Counted from the first letter of the stretch, positions 6,934 through 15,883 are shown. The stretch is DNA of 40,217 nucleotides from Natrinema thermotolerans DSM 11552 (GCA_000337115.1 AOIR01000034.1:61025-101241), one strand, 5' to 3'. The notes: generated from the letters alone by a model not told the origin. A program made the numbers and translations.

Positions 6934-8646
6934 TCAGTGCAGCGCCTCGAGGTCGAACTCGAAGGCCGACACCGGCACCTCGAGGTCGTGTTCGACCAGC
7001 ACCTTCGGATGGACTTCGCCGATCACGCCGACTTCCTCACCGTCGATGACGACCGCCGCGGTTCGACCCGAAATGAAGGTCGGGTGGTCAGTCGGCGGCG
7101 TCTCGAGGTCGACGCCGAAGTTTCGGGTCAGCGCCTGGAGTCGGGCCTTGGCGTCCTCGTACCCGGCCTCGTGGTGGGCGAGGACGGCTCCGACGCGACG
7201 GCCTTCCGCGACGCCCGTATTCTCGCTCTCGTCGACGTTGGCCGCGAAGCCGATCTCCGCGAGGTTCTGGGGATAGGCGCGGTGGGTGTTTCGCTCCAGC
7301 ACCATCAACAGCGAAGGCATGACCCACGTCCGCAGCATGGTGAAGTCCTCGCTGTAGGGCTCTTTGATCGTCGCGGGCTCGCCGGCTCCGTAGGCGTCGT
7401 CGCCCGGCGAAATATCGAGCCGGTCGTAGTTCTCCGCCTCGCTGATCATGTGGAAGTTCAGCAGGTCCTCGAAGCCCAGCCCGACGAGTTGCTCGCGGGC
7501 CGCTCGCTCGAGCCGCGAGCGCTCGTGGCGGCCGCCGACGGTCCCCACGTCGGGGTAGCGGGGCTCGAGGTTGTTGAAGCCGTAAGCCCGTCCGAGGTCG
7601 TCGATGACGTCCAGCGGGTGGAGGACGTCGACGCGGTAGGGTGGGATCGTCACCTCGTAGACGAGGTCGCCCGCGTCGTTCTCCTCGCGGTCGGCCTCGA
7701 GCCCGGAGCGCTCGGCGAGGTCGATGACCTCCTCGGGATCGAGCCCGATGCCGAGGATCGTCTCGATGCGGTCGTGGGCGACCGTCTTCGTCTTCGTCGC
7801 AAAGTCGGGTCGGACGACCTCGTGATCCGGGTACTCCACGTTCACCTCCTCGATGGTGGCCCCGCGGGCCGACAGCGCGTAGCAGACGATGTTCAGCATC
7901 TTGTCGATCGTCCACTGGTCGGTGCCCGTCATCTCGACGAACAGGTCACGGGAGTCCGTCGACACCTCGGTGCGCCGGCCGTTGATCACCGGCGGGAACG
8001 AAAACAGCCCGATGTCGTCATAGATCGCCGGATACCGCTCGTACTCGCTGACGAGGTCGGCGTAGGTCTGGCCCGTCTGGTGGTCCTCGAGGACGTCCGC
8101 GGGCGTCATCTCCGCGTCCGAATCGAGGGGGACGAACCGGTCCTCGTCGGGCTCGAGGCCGACGTACTGGATGGTCGGATTACCTTCGGTGGCGGCAGTG
8201 CCTTTCAGCATCGTCAGGTCGTGAATGCCGATCGCGCCCTTCGCGCGCTTGCGCCCCATCGTCGCGTGGAGCTTCTCCTGTAGTTGGATGAGCGACTCGA
8301 GGGCCTCGTCGTCGAGGTCGACGTCGCGGATCACCGCGCCCGTGACGTAGGGTCGCTCGTCCGGAACGGAGTCGTCGACTTCGATCGTCCACTCGGCCGA
8401 GTTCGGCGACGGGACGTGAATCCCTCGCGCGTCGCCGTACTGGTACCGCAGCGAGCGGGCAACGCCCTCGACGGAGAGCCGGTCGAGCCGGTCGGGCGCG
8501 AACTCGAGTTCGAACGCGCCCTCTTCGGTCCGGCCCTCGAACTCGAGGCCCAGCCCGAACAGGTCGTCTTTGAGTTCCTCGTCGCCTTTCTCCTCGCTGC
8601 CGGTCAGCTCGCGCAGTTCGTCGGGGTCGATGTCGACCGTGGGCAT
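6934..8646 (-). CDS. pheT: Phenylalanine--tRNA ligase beta subunit
   Basis: This 570-aa subunit of the alpha2-beta2 PheRS matches the archaeal-length beta chain, which lacks the bacterial EMAP/anticodon domains. It opens MPTVDIDPDELRELTG (B1 domain). The B3/4-like editing region follows in the middle (RGIHVPSPNSAEW, TIQYVG, LFVEMTGTDQWTIDKMLNIV), then the B5 motif IPPYRVDVLHPLDVIDDLGRAYGFNNL (about residues 340-365), and finally a catalytically inactive synthetase-like fold ending VPVSAFEFDLEALH. Its ATG overlaps the pheS TGA by one base (TGATG), so the two subunits are translationally coupled in one operon. It is the last gene of the operon, followed by the palindromic repeat near 6.8 kb. 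Confidence 0.97.
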   Translation of the reverse strand: MPTVDIDPDELRELTGSEEKGDEELKDDLFGLGLEFEGRTEEGAFELEFAPDRLDRLSVEGVARSLRYQYGDARGIHVPSPNSAEWTIEVDDSVPDERPYVTGAVIRDVDLDDEALESLIQLQEKLHATMGRKRAKGAIGIHDLTMLKGTAATEGNPTIQYVGLEPDEDRFVPLDSDAEMTPADVLEDHQTGQTYADLVSEYERYPAIYDDIGLFSFPPVINGRRTEVSTDSRDLFVEMTGTDQWTIDKMLNIVCYALSARGATIEEVNVEYPDHEVVRPDFATKTKTVAHDRIETILGIGLDPEEVIDLAERSGLEADREENDAGDLVYEVTIPPYRVDVLHPLDVIDDLGRAYGFNNLEPRYPDVGTVGGRHERSRLERAAREQLVGLGFEDLLNFHMISEAENYDRLDISPGDDAYGAGEPATIKEPYSEDFTMLRTWVMPSLLMVLERNTHRAYPQNLAEIGFAANVDESENTGVAEGRRVGAVLAHHEAGYEDAKARLQALTRNFGVDLETPPTDHPTFISGRTAAVVIDGEEVGVIGEVHPKVLVEHDLEVPVSAFEFDLEALH

Positions 8647-10172
8647 CAGTAGGTCACCTCCGTCTCGCGCAGCAGTTCCAGGTCACACAGCGTTCCGTGG
8701 ATGTCCCGGATGTCCTCGAAGCCGTACATCAGCATGAGCAGTCGCTCTAAGGCCAGTCCCCACGCCATCACGTCGCATTCGACGCCCAGCGGCTCGAGCA
8801 TTTCCTCGCGGAAGATCCCCGAGTTGCCGATCTCGACCAGCTCGCCGGTCGTCGGGTGGGTGCCGAACAGTTCGAAGCTGGGCTCGGTGTAGGGGTTGTA
8901 GTGGGGCTTGAACTGGATGTCCTCGATCCCGAACTGGGAGTAGAACTCCTCGAAGGTCCCCATCAGATCGCGAACGGAGAGGTCCTCGGCCATCACCCAG
9001 CCCTCGATCTGGAAGAACTCGAGGAGGTGGGTCGGGTCGAGCGTGTCGTTCCGATAGACCTTCTCGACGCTGAAATACCGCTGTGGGGGCTCCAGGTCGC
9101 CGACTTCCTCGCCGGAGAGATACCGGGTCGACAGCGAGGTGGTGTGGCCCCGCAGGGCCAGCGCGCGAGCGAAGTCCTCGTCCCACGGCGAGTGATAGCC
9201 CTCGCCGTCCGGGCCGACGCCTTCCTTGTGGGCGCGCTCGACGCGGTCGACGAGGTCCGCGGGGAGGTCGTCGATGTGGGTCGGCTGCTCTAAGGCGAAC
9301 CGGTCCCAGTGCGTGCGAGCGGGGTGGTCCTGGGGCATGAACAGGCAGTCGTTGATCCAGAAGTCCGCGTCGACGTGGGGGCCGTCCATCTCCTGAAAGC
9401 CCATCCCGACGAGGGTGTCTTTGACCCGCTCGGCCGTCTGGCGCAGGATGTGGACCTTGCCGCCGTCGAAGCGCTCGGCGTCGGCCTCGACGTTGTAGTC
9501 GGCGAACTCGACGTCGTCCCACTCGCCGCTCGTCAGGAGTTCGGGCGTGACCTGACCGACCGTCTCGCTGGTCTCGATGCCCGCCATCAGTTCAGTGACG
9601 GCGCGTTCGGTCAGCGTGACCTCGCGGACCGTCGACTCGTGGCGGTCGACCAGTCCGCGACGCTCGAGCTGGTCGACGGTGTCCGAATCGATGTCGACGG
9701 CGTCGACCGGCGTCTCGCCCGCGTCGGCGAGGGCAGCGAGCGCGTCGGCTTCGGCGTCGGCCGCGGGGTCGGCGTCGGGATCGGCGGTGATCTCACCGCT
9801 GTCAATCGTGCCGTATCCCTTCCGCGCGTAGTTCGAGAGCGCAATGTCGACCTGCGGTCCCTCGAGCCCGGAGGAGCCGATGACTTGCCCCATCTGGGTC
9901 GATTCCTCGTCGGCGCCGGCCTCAAGGGCGGCCTCGTAGAGTCGTACCTCGGGGAGGGCGTCGCCGGCATACTCGACACCTTCGTCGGTGAGCGTCACCG
10001 TTTCGTCGACCCGCTCGCTGACGGCGACCAGCCCCTCGTCCTCGAGTTCGAAGACGGCCCCCGTGACGGTTTCGGGGGGCAGGTCGGTCGCCGCGGCGAG
10101 GGCGTCGACGGACGTTGCCTCGTCCGCGCTCGCGGCCTCTAGGACCGCGACCTGTTGTGATGGGAGTTGCAT
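8646..10172 (-). CDS. pheS: Phenylalanine--tRNA ligase alpha subunit
   Basis: This 508-aa catalytic chain charges tRNA-Phe with phenylalanine. The first about 230 residues contain the winged-helix-like DNA/tRNA-binding repeats of archaeal PheS (for example SVDALAAATDLPPETVTGAVFELEDEGL). The class II catalytic core follows: motif 1 region (MGFQEMDGPHVDADFWINDCLFMPQDHPAR), motif 2 (PQRYFSVEKVYRNDTLDPTH LLEF pattern), and motif 3 (CDVMAWGLALERLLMLMYG, the GLxLER signature). It is upstream of and coupled to pheT. The 279-bp upstream region contains a 6-bp stem GCCCGG-TCTCA-CCGGGC at 10300-10316; I see no clear TATA box. Confidence 0.97.
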   Translation of the reverse strand: MQLPSQQVAVLEAASADEATSVDALAAATDLPPETVTGAVFELEDEGLVAVSERVDETVTLTDEGVEYAGDALPEVRLYEAALEAGADEESTQMGQVIGSSGLEGPQVDIALSNYARKGYGTIDSGEITADPDADPAADAEADALAALADAGETPVDAVDIDSDTVDQLERRGLVDRHESTVREVTLTERAVTELMAGIETSETVGQVTPELLTSGEWDDVEFADYNVEADAERFDGGKVHILRQTAERVKDTLVGMGFQEMDGPHVDADFWINDCLFMPQDHPARTHWDRFALEQPTHIDDLPADLVDRVERAHKEGVGPDGEGYHSPWDEDFARALALRGHTTSLSTRYLSGEEVGDLEPPQRYFSVEKVYRNDTLDPTHLLEFFQIEGWVMAEDLSVRDLMGTFEEFYSQFGIEDIQFKPHYNPYTEPSFELFGTHPTTGELVEIGNSGIFREEMLEPLGVECDVMAWGLALERLLMLMYGFEDIRDIHGTLCDLELLRETEVTY

Positions 10173-10299
10173 TCGCTTGGTTGAATGGCTGCGTGTCGGT
10201 CAGTTAGCGGTTCCGATACCGTGCGGGACGGGTCCCGCCGGCGTCGCGAACGGTCGGTTTCGCCGCGAGCGATCGATGTGACCGCTCTCGGGTCCACCG

Positions 10300-10316
10300 G
10301 CCCGGTCTCACCGGGC
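10300..10316. repeat. Short inverted repeat in the pheS upstream region
   Basis: GCCCGG-TCTCA-CCGGGC is a perfect 6-bp stem with a 5-base loop, about 130 bp upstream of pheS. A second dyad, GTGCCA-N7-TGGCAC (10385-10403), lies 70 bp further, just after the end of the next gene upstream, and may be a terminator or operator. Neither is strong in GC-rich DNA. Confidence 0.25.
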
Positions 10317-10451
10317 GAAGAAGAAACCGAATCCCGATCGCGGCCGCCGTAGCTGATCGCCGACACCGGCTTCGTGGGATTCGGGTGCCATACTCGGTGG
10401 CACTCGTGAGTGGGCAAAAACGTTGTGATACGTCTCACCACACCACCGTCG

Positions 10452-11738
10452 CTACTCGCCGGCCAGCCGCGTCGTCTCGAGGTCGCCGGCGTCGACCCAC
10501 TCGAAGCCGTCTTCCTCGGCGACGGCCGCCGCCTCGGACGGGTCGACCGGATCGCAGCCGTCGGCGTACTCGATGCGGACCGTGTCGGGGTCGGCGGCCG
10601 GCAACTCGGGGAGAAAGTCGTCGTCCTCGAGCAGCCCGCGGACCGAGACGTCCCCGCCTGCATCGAGCGCCGCGCCGAGCGCGCGGTAACGATCGGGCGC
10701 CGACGCACCCTCGATATCGGTTCCGAACGAGTCGTCGTCGATCCGCGTCCGCTCGCTGGTCCCCGAGAGCGTCCCGAACCCGTCCGAATCCGTCCCGGAC
10801 TCGTCGACGGCCGTCGATCGATCGCCGGCTCGTGAGTCGCCAGTCTTGCTCGAGCGACCGGCTCCTCCAGTCTCAGCAGCACCCGCTTCGGCCCGCTCGT
10901 CGGGCCCCTCGCCTCGCCGCGAGACCGACGGGGTCCCTCGGAGTTCGAACCCGTCGACTGACGACGCTCGCGCCGTCGCCCCGTCGCTCGAGTCGGTCGC
11001 CGTCGCGCCCGTCGCGGGCTCTGCCTCCTCGATGAGCGCATCGACGCTCCCCGCCGGCGGCTCGGTACGATGCTCGCGCCGCTCGCGCGCCCACGGCGGC
11101 CACGGCCCGTCGTCGCTGCCACCGGTCGCGCCGGCGCTGGTCGCGGGCACGTACGCCCCGAGCCCGTATTCGGGGAGCAGCGGGCGATCGAACGCGTCGA
11201 TCCGCGGCCCGTACGACTCCCGGAGGCGCTCGAGGGCGGACTCGTCGACCAGCGCGGCCCGCCAGCGGTCGACGCCCGCAGAGAGCAAGACGAATCGCGC
11301 GTCGGTCCCCGCGAAGAGGTCCTCGGTGATCGTCCACAGGACGGCCGGCAGGTTGTCGGTCCCCAGCGGCGTCTCGGGGTAGGTCACGGTCGTCTCGCGG
11401 CTCCGACCGCGCGGATCGGTGGCGGTGAGTCCCAGTCCGTCGCCGGTACGCTCGACCGCCAGCGACCAGCCGACCGACTCGAAGACACCGGTCAGTGCCC
11501 GCTCGAGCGCGGCCGTCCGGTAGCGAGCGTCACAGGCGATCCCGCGGTCGCTCCGGGCGATCGTTCGCCGAAGCACTGCCGTCCGGTCGCGGTCGGTCGC
11601 GAACGCGTCGGCCAGCGCCGCCTCGAGGGAGCCGTCGCTCGACGTGGCTGCGGTCACGTCGGCCGGCGTGACGCCGAACGAGCCGAGGACGTCGGCGGCG
11701 ACCGGCGGATCGTCAGTGGTCGGGAGGGCCAGGGCCAT
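10452..11738 (-). CDS. Haloarchaeal hypothetical protein with long disordered linker
   Basis: I do not recognise this 428-aa protein. The N-terminal about 190 residues look folded (MALALPTTDDPPVAADVLGSFG, then LEAALADAFATDRDRTAVLRRTIA, and an alternating strand/helix region with FVLLSAGVDRWRAALVDE). Residues about 200-340 are low-complexity Ser/Asp/Glu/Gly/Ala, without hydrophobic runs. The last about 70 residues look folded again (RGLLEDDDFLPELPAADPDTVRIEYADG to EWVDAGDLETTRLAGE). No signal peptide or membrane helix is visible. The ATG at 11738 fits a minus-strand TATATA at about 11768-11773; the open frame upstream of it is basic and untypical. It lies upstream of pheST on the same strand, 279 bp away. 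Confidence 0.6.
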   Translation of the reverse strand: MALALPTTDDPPVAADVLGSFGVTPADVTAATSSDGSLEAALADAFATDRDRTAVLRRTIARSDRGIACDARYRTAALERALTGVFESVGWSLAVERTGDGLGLTATDPRGRSRETTVTYPETPLGTDNLPAVLWTITEDLFAGTDARFVLLSAGVDRWRAALVDESALERLRESYGPRIDAFDRPLLPEYGLGAYVPATSAGATGGSDDGPWPPWARERREHRTEPPAGSVDALIEEAEPATGATATDSSDGATARASSVDGFELRGTPSVSRRGEGPDERAEAGAAETGGAGRSSKTGDSRAGDRSTAVDESGTDSDGFGTLSGTSERTRIDDDSFGTDIEGASAPDRYRALGAALDAGGDVSVRGLLEDDDFLPELPAADPDTVRIEYADGCDPVDPSEAAAVAEEDGFEWVDAGDLETTRLAGE

Positions 11739-12098
11739 CGGTGGCTCCCGGTTCCACGAACGGGCACATATATCCTCGTCAGACGCAGGACAACGCATCC
11801 GCGAGCCGACCGGACGGACGCGGACAGCGGTCGTCGGCCCGGAAGCGACGGGCAGCGCGCACCGCTTACCCCGCCGGCCGGCGGACGATGGTAACCCGAA
11901 ACCGGCGACGGATGCCGGAGAACGCGAGCGACCCCCGCGTTTCTGCCACAACTACCAAGCCGGTCGACTCGTTCTAGCGAAACGAGATCGGTGAGGGCCG
12001 GTACTGGTCGCGCTCGCGACCACAGCCGGGCGAACGGGGGGAGTCCGAGACGCGCTGTGTTCGCCCTGCGGACGGACCTGATCGACGTTTCGATACGA
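11739..12098. promoter_or_regulatory. Divergent promoter region (unknown protein / histidine kinase)
   Basis: No gene is seen in these 360 bp. The minus-strand TATA GATATATG (about 11768-11775) serves the unknown protein. Towards the kinase there is a perfect dyad TGGTCGCG-CT-CGCGACCA (12005-12022) about 77 bp before its ATG, and CTCGTT-N7-AACGAG (11969-11987) further away. Either could be an operator; no clean plus-strand TATA is visible. Confidence 0.4.
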
Positions 12099-14126
12099 AT
12101 GACCGAAGCGGGACACGACGGGGAGGCCGGGGCGGACGATTCGACCGTCCAGCTACTGCTCGCTGCCGACGACCGTCGAACGATGGTCCAGGCCCTGCTC
12201 TCCGATCGGTACGAGCTGGTGATCGGCGGTCCCGTCGCCGATGCGGACCTGTTCGTCGTCGACTCCGATCGTTTCTCCGAGTATGCCCCCTCGCTCCGGG
12301 AGCGAACGGCCGACCGACCGGCGTTTACCCCCGTCATCTTGCTTCGTCGCGATTCCCGTACCGACGACATCGCCGTCGCGGACCCCTCCGAGAGCGACGA
12401 GCCCCAACTCGTCAACGCGGTCGTCGATGCACCGCTCGATCCCGACCGACTCCGTCGGCGCGTCCACTCACTGCTCGTCCGACGCCACCAGTCGCGTACA
12501 CTACTCGCTGACGCGACGACGGGCGACGAGCGATCTCGACAGAACCCCCTCGAGCGAGCGGCCGAGCGGCCGGCCCGCACCGATTCAGACGATACCGTCG
12601 ACACCGCGGTCGATCTCTCGACCGATCGCGACGGCACCGGCCGGCCGGTAGCTGATGACCGCTACGAGGCGATCTTCAACCGGACGTCTCAGTTCACTGG
12701 CCTCCTCGAGCCGGACGGTACGATCCTCGAGGCCAACGATACTGCACTGGCGTTCGCCGGACTCGACCGGGACGATGTCGTCGGCCGTCCCTTCTGGGAA
12801 GCCGACTGGTTCGATCGATCGGCGTCGCTGCGTGAGCAGACCAAACGGGACGTCGAGCGGGCCGCCGACGGGGAGTTCGTCCGGCGAACGATCGAGATGC
12901 AGGGTACGGACGACACCGCCATCATCGACTTCTCGATCCGGCCGATCCGGGACGATTCGGGGGACGTGACGCTGCTCGTTCCCGAGGGACGTGAGATCAC
13001 TTCGCTCAAGGAACGAGAACGGGACCTCCGTCGGTACCAGCGCCGGTTCGAGGCCGTCTTCGAGGACCCGAAGACCCTCGTCGGGCTGCTCGAGCCCGAC
13101 GGAACGCTCGTGCAGGCGAACGAGACGGCGATGGCAGCCATCGATGCGGACCTCGAGTCGATCGTCGGCGAGCCGTTCTGGGAGACGCCGTGGTGGCCCG
13201 ACGACGCGCGGGCCGACGTCCGCGAGTGGACCGATCGCGCCGCCGCCGGCGAGTACGTCGACTACGAGCGCGACCACGTCGGCACCGACGACACCTTCAC
13301 CGTCACGGGGACGATCCGGCCAGTCACGAACGCCGCGGGCGAGGTCGTCTCGCTGATCGCCTCCGCCCACGACATCACCGAGCGCAAGGAACGCGAGCGG
13401 GAACTCGAGCGAACGAACGAACAGCTAGAGCGGTTCGCCAGCATCGTCAGCCACGACCTGCGGAACCCGCTGAACGTCCTCGCCGGCTGGCTCGAGCAGG
13501 CCGAAGCGACCGGGGACCCGAAGCCGTTCGAACACTGCCACGAGGCGGTCGACCGAATGGACCGGCTCATCGACGACCTACTGACGCTCGCCCGGCAGGG
13601 CGAGCAGGTCGACGCGATCGACGCCGTCGACCTCGAGCGGGTCGTCTCGGACTGTTGGCAGACGGTCGAGACGGGATCTGCGACGCTTCGAACCGACGTC
13701 TCGGGATCGATCCACGCCGACGAAACGCGGCTCCGCCAACTCCTCGAGAACCTGTTTCACAACGCCGTCGAACATGGTTCGACGAGCCCTGCTTCCCACG
13801 CTCAGCAGGACGCCGTCGAACATGGGACGACGAATCCCGACTCGCAGGCTCATCAGGGTGACGTCGAATACGGCGGGTCAACGGTCACCGTCTCCGTCGG
13901 GCCGCTCGAGGGCGGGTTCTACGTCGCAGACGACGGGGCGGGCATTCCGGCCGACGAACGCGAGCGCGTCTTCGAGAACGGGTATTCGACGGCATCCGAC
14001 GGCACCGGGTTCGGCCTCTCGATCGTCGCGACGATCGCCGAGGCCCATGGCTGGGACGTCCGCGTGACGGAGAGTCCGTCGGGCGGCGCCCGGTTCGAGT
14101 TCACGGGCGTGACCGTCACGGACTGA
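12099..14126 (+). CDS. PAS-PAS sensor histidine kinase
   Basis: The 675-aa soluble sensor kinase has three parts. Residues 1-130 resemble a degenerate receiver domain (VQLLLAADDRRTMVQALL, DLFVVDSDRF, ending in DRLRRRVHSLLVRR), without a clear acidic pocket. Two similar PAS domains follow at about 185-305 and 310-435, each opening with GLLEPDGT and containing a conserved G-x-PFWE-x-x-W. The HisKA box is SIVSHDLRNPLN with H452 as phosphoacceptor. The HATPase domain shows N (FHNAVEHG), G1 (DDGAGIP) and G2 (GTGFGLSI) boxes. No membrane helix is present, so the signal should be cytoplasmic. A 16-residue tandem repeat is inserted after the N box. No response regulator is adjacent. The upstream in-frame start at 11991 was rejected because its extension is basic and untypical. 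Confidence 0.92.
   Translation: MTEAGHDGEAGADDSTVQLLLAADDRRTMVQALLSDRYELVIGGPVADADLFVVDSDRFSEYAPSLRERTADRPAFTPVILLRRDSRTDDIAVADPSESDEPQLVNAVVDAPLDPDRLRRRVHSLLVRRHQSRTLLADATTGDERSRQNPLERAAERPARTDSDDTVDTAVDLSTDRDGTGRPVADDRYEAIFNRTSQFTGLLEPDGTILEANDTALAFAGLDRDDVVGRPFWEADWFDRSASLREQTKRDVERAADGEFVRRTIEMQGTDDTAIIDFSIRPIRDDSGDVTLLVPEGREITSLKERERDLRRYQRRFEAVFEDPKTLVGLLEPDGTLVQANETAMAAIDADLESIVGEPFWETPWWPDDARADVREWTDRAAAGEYVDYERDHVGTDDTFTVTGTIRPVTNAAGEVVSLIASAHDITERKERERELERTNEQLERFASIVSHDLRNPLNVLAGWLEQAEATGDPKPFEHCHEAVDRMDRLIDDLLTLARQGEQVDAIDAVDLERVVSDCWQTVETGSATLRTDVSGSIHADETRLRQLLENLFHNAVEHGSTSPASHAQQDAVEHGTTNPDSQAHQGDVEYGGSTVTVSVGPLEGGFYVADDGAGIPADERERVFENGYSTASDGTGFGLSIVATIAEAHGWDVRVTESPSGGARFEFTGVTVTD
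13764..13875 (+). repeat. 48-bp in-frame tandem repeat inside the kinase ATPase domain
   Basis: Units begin at 13764, 13812 and 13860 (exactly 48 bp apart). They encode AVEHGSTSPASHAQQD, AVEHGTTNPDSQAHQG and a third, truncated DVEYGGS. The repeat duplicates the end of the N box (NAVEHG) and adds about 32 residues between the N box and the next strand, in the ATP-lid side of the fold. Confidence 0.85.
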
Positions 14127-14155
14127 CCGAGCGGGGCCGGGGGAGTCGTTTCCCG

Positions 14156-15802
14156 TCAGCGACGCCGCGGCGACTCGAGTTCGATGTCGGCGTCCTCGAG
14201 CAGGTCTTCGACTTCTTCGCGTTTCTCCTGGTGGTCCTCGAGGAACTCCTTCATGAGCTGCGCCGCCTGCTCCTTGCAGTCGCCACAGAGTCGTTCGCCG
14301 TCGACACACTCGTCGTAGACGCGCTTGGCGAACTCGTCGTCGTCGCCGGACAGCAGGTAGGCGTAGAGTTCGTAGACGGGACACTCGTCGGCCTTTCCGC
14401 CCTTCTCGCGCTGTTCCTCGGCGGTCTCGCGGCCGCCGGTGGTCGCGGCCTTGACCTTGTCGTAGCCGTCCTCGGGGTCGTCCAGCAAGGAGATGTGGGA
14501 GGCTGGGATCGAGGAGGACATCTTGCCGCCGGTCAGCCCGGTCATAAAGCGGTGGTAGATCGAGGACGGCGGCTGGAAGCCGTAGCCGCCGTTGTCGACC
14601 TCGACCTCGCGGGCCAGTTCCTCGGCCGCGGCGCGGTCGAGGTCGAAGGCGTCGACGTGGTTCTCGTAGACTCGCTTTTCGCCCTCGACGGCGTCGATCA
14701 GGGCGTCGAAGGCCTCGTCGGTCGCCCGCCGGTCGAAAAACCGGGTACGGGGCCGGATCGGCTCCATGCCGGCCTCCTCGAGCTTCGTCAGGACCGAACT
14801 CAGCGTGTCGGCGTCGACCGCGAGTTCCGACAGCGGCGTCTCCTCGATCGCCTCGGCGACGTGGACACACCGCAGCTGGTCGTCGTCGAAGTCGGCGGGC
14901 TCGAGGTCCGCGTAGAACTCGGCCACGAGGGCACGCTCTTCGGGCTCGAGTTCGAAGCTGGCGTAGGCTTCCGAGACTTTGAAAAAGCGCATCCGTTCGG
15001 CCAGATCCCGCGCCAGCCTAACGTGGGGATCCTGATCCGGGCCGACCGGGATCACGGTCGGCTTGGGCTCCTCGAGTTGCGGGTAGAGGATGTCGGCCAT
15101 CTGGGTGACGACCGACTGCATGTGCGAGACGTCGGTCTCGCCGTCGAAGCCGTAGATCGCCTGGAACTCCGAGAAGTTGGCGTCGGCACCGAGTTCGAAC
15201 GCCAGGTCCTGCAGCTCGCGGTTGGTCGACTGCCGGTAGAGTTCGCCCTCCTCGGGGTCGAAGCCGAGCGCGAGCAGGGACAGGAGGTAATCGCGGGCGT
15301 GGTCGTCGATCTCCGCCCAGGACATGCCGCGGGCCGAATTCGCCTCGAGGTCGGCGATCAGCGCGTAGGCGTCGGCCCCCTGTTGCTGGTGCCAGATGAT
15401 CTCGTCGAAGACCAGCTTGTGGCCGATGTGGGGATCGCCGGTCGGCATGAATCCCGAGAGGACGGCCGCCGGCTCGTCGTTCTGCAGCGCCTCGGCGACC
15501 GGCCGGTAATCGCGGTGGCCGAAGATGACGCCCCGTCGCATCAGGTAGTGGGGGTTCGGCACTTCCTCGAGGATCTCGTCGAACTCCTCGATGCCGAACT
15601 CCTCGAACAGCTTGCGGTAGTCGGAGACGCTCGAGGATCCCCAGGGGTCAAGCGCGACGTCGTCCGCGCCCGCTGCTCCACCGTCGGAGCGGAGTTCCGA
15701 CGAGGATCGTGATCCGGCGGATCGCTCACCGCCGTCGGTGCGGGGTTCCGCAGTCGTCGGTTCCCCTGACTCGGACTCCTCGAGTGGGTCGTCTCCGGTC
15801 AT
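14156..15802 (-). CDS. trpS: Tryptophan--tRNA ligase
   Basis: The 548-aa class I synthetase of archaeal/eukaryotic TrpRS type carries the HIGH-type motif PTGDPHIGH at about residue 125, the middle motif PVGPDQDPHVRLARDLAERM at about 250, and the KMSSS loop (TGGKMSSSIPASHIS) at about 425. The first about 60 residues are a low-complexity acidic extension, and the C-terminal 60 residues (LCGDCKEQAAQLMKEFLEDHQEKREEVE) form a helical tail. The length is longer than a minimal archaeal TrpRS mainly because of the N-terminal extension. The ATG at 15802 follows a minus-strand CTTTTGC TATA-like element (15829-15835), with an exact GC palindrome between the two. It is convergent with the histidine kinase (29 bp). 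Confidence 0.97.
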   Translation of the reverse strand: MTGDDPLEESESGEPTTAEPRTDGGERSAGSRSSSELRSDGGAAGADDVALDPWGSSSVSDYRKLFEEFGIEEFDEILEEVPNPHYLMRRGVIFGHRDYRPVAEALQNDEPAAVLSGFMPTGDPHIGHKLVFDEIIWHQQQGADAYALIADLEANSARGMSWAEIDDHARDYLLSLLALGFDPEEGELYRQSTNRELQDLAFELGADANFSEFQAIYGFDGETDVSHMQSVVTQMADILYPQLEEPKPTVIPVGPDQDPHVRLARDLAERMRFFKVSEAYASFELEPEERALVAEFYADLEPADFDDDQLRCVHVAEAIEETPLSELAVDADTLSSVLTKLEEAGMEPIRPRTRFFDRRATDEAFDALIDAVEGEKRVYENHVDAFDLDRAAAEELAREVEVDNGGYGFQPPSSIYHRFMTGLTGGKMSSSIPASHISLLDDPEDGYDKVKAATTGGRETAEEQREKGGKADECPVYELYAYLLSGDDDEFAKRVYDECVDGERLCGDCKEQAAQLMKEFLEDHQEKREEVEDLLEDADIELESPRRR

Positions 15803-15815
15803 TACCTGCGTTTTG

Positions 15816-15829
15816 GCGCGCCGGCGCGC
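15816..15829. promoter_or_regulatory. 14-bp exact palindrome between the trpS TATA and start codon
   Basis: GCGCGCCGGCGCGC is self-complementary with no spacer and is flanked by TTTT/AAAA. It lies in the initiator region, 14 bp before the ATG, where a bound repressor would block RNA polymerase; alternatively it becomes a hairpin at the mRNA 5' end. It could also be chance GC richness. Confidence 0.35.
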
Positions 15830-15883
15830 AAAAGCCTTCGGCTTCGGCGCTCGCGCGACCGACTGACGGCTGAAGGGACGCGT

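Noticed and set aside
6937-8283. Plus-strand open frame opposite pheT (448 codons)
   Set aside because: Antisense to a conserved synthetase gene; no motifs, no promoter, composition of a mirror frame.
11991-12098. N-terminal extension of the histidine kinase
   Set aside because: The extra 36 residues are Arg/Gly/Ser-rich and cross a perfect palindrome; the ATG at 12099 gives a normal haloarchaeal N-terminus.
13764-13875. Possible CRISPR-like repeat
   Set aside because: Only two and a half units, in frame within a histidine kinase and without spacers; it is a protein repeat.
14231-15712. Plus-strand open frame opposite trpS (493 codons)
   Set aside because: Mirror frame of an obvious class I synthetase gene; Gly/Val/Arg/Asp repetitive composition.
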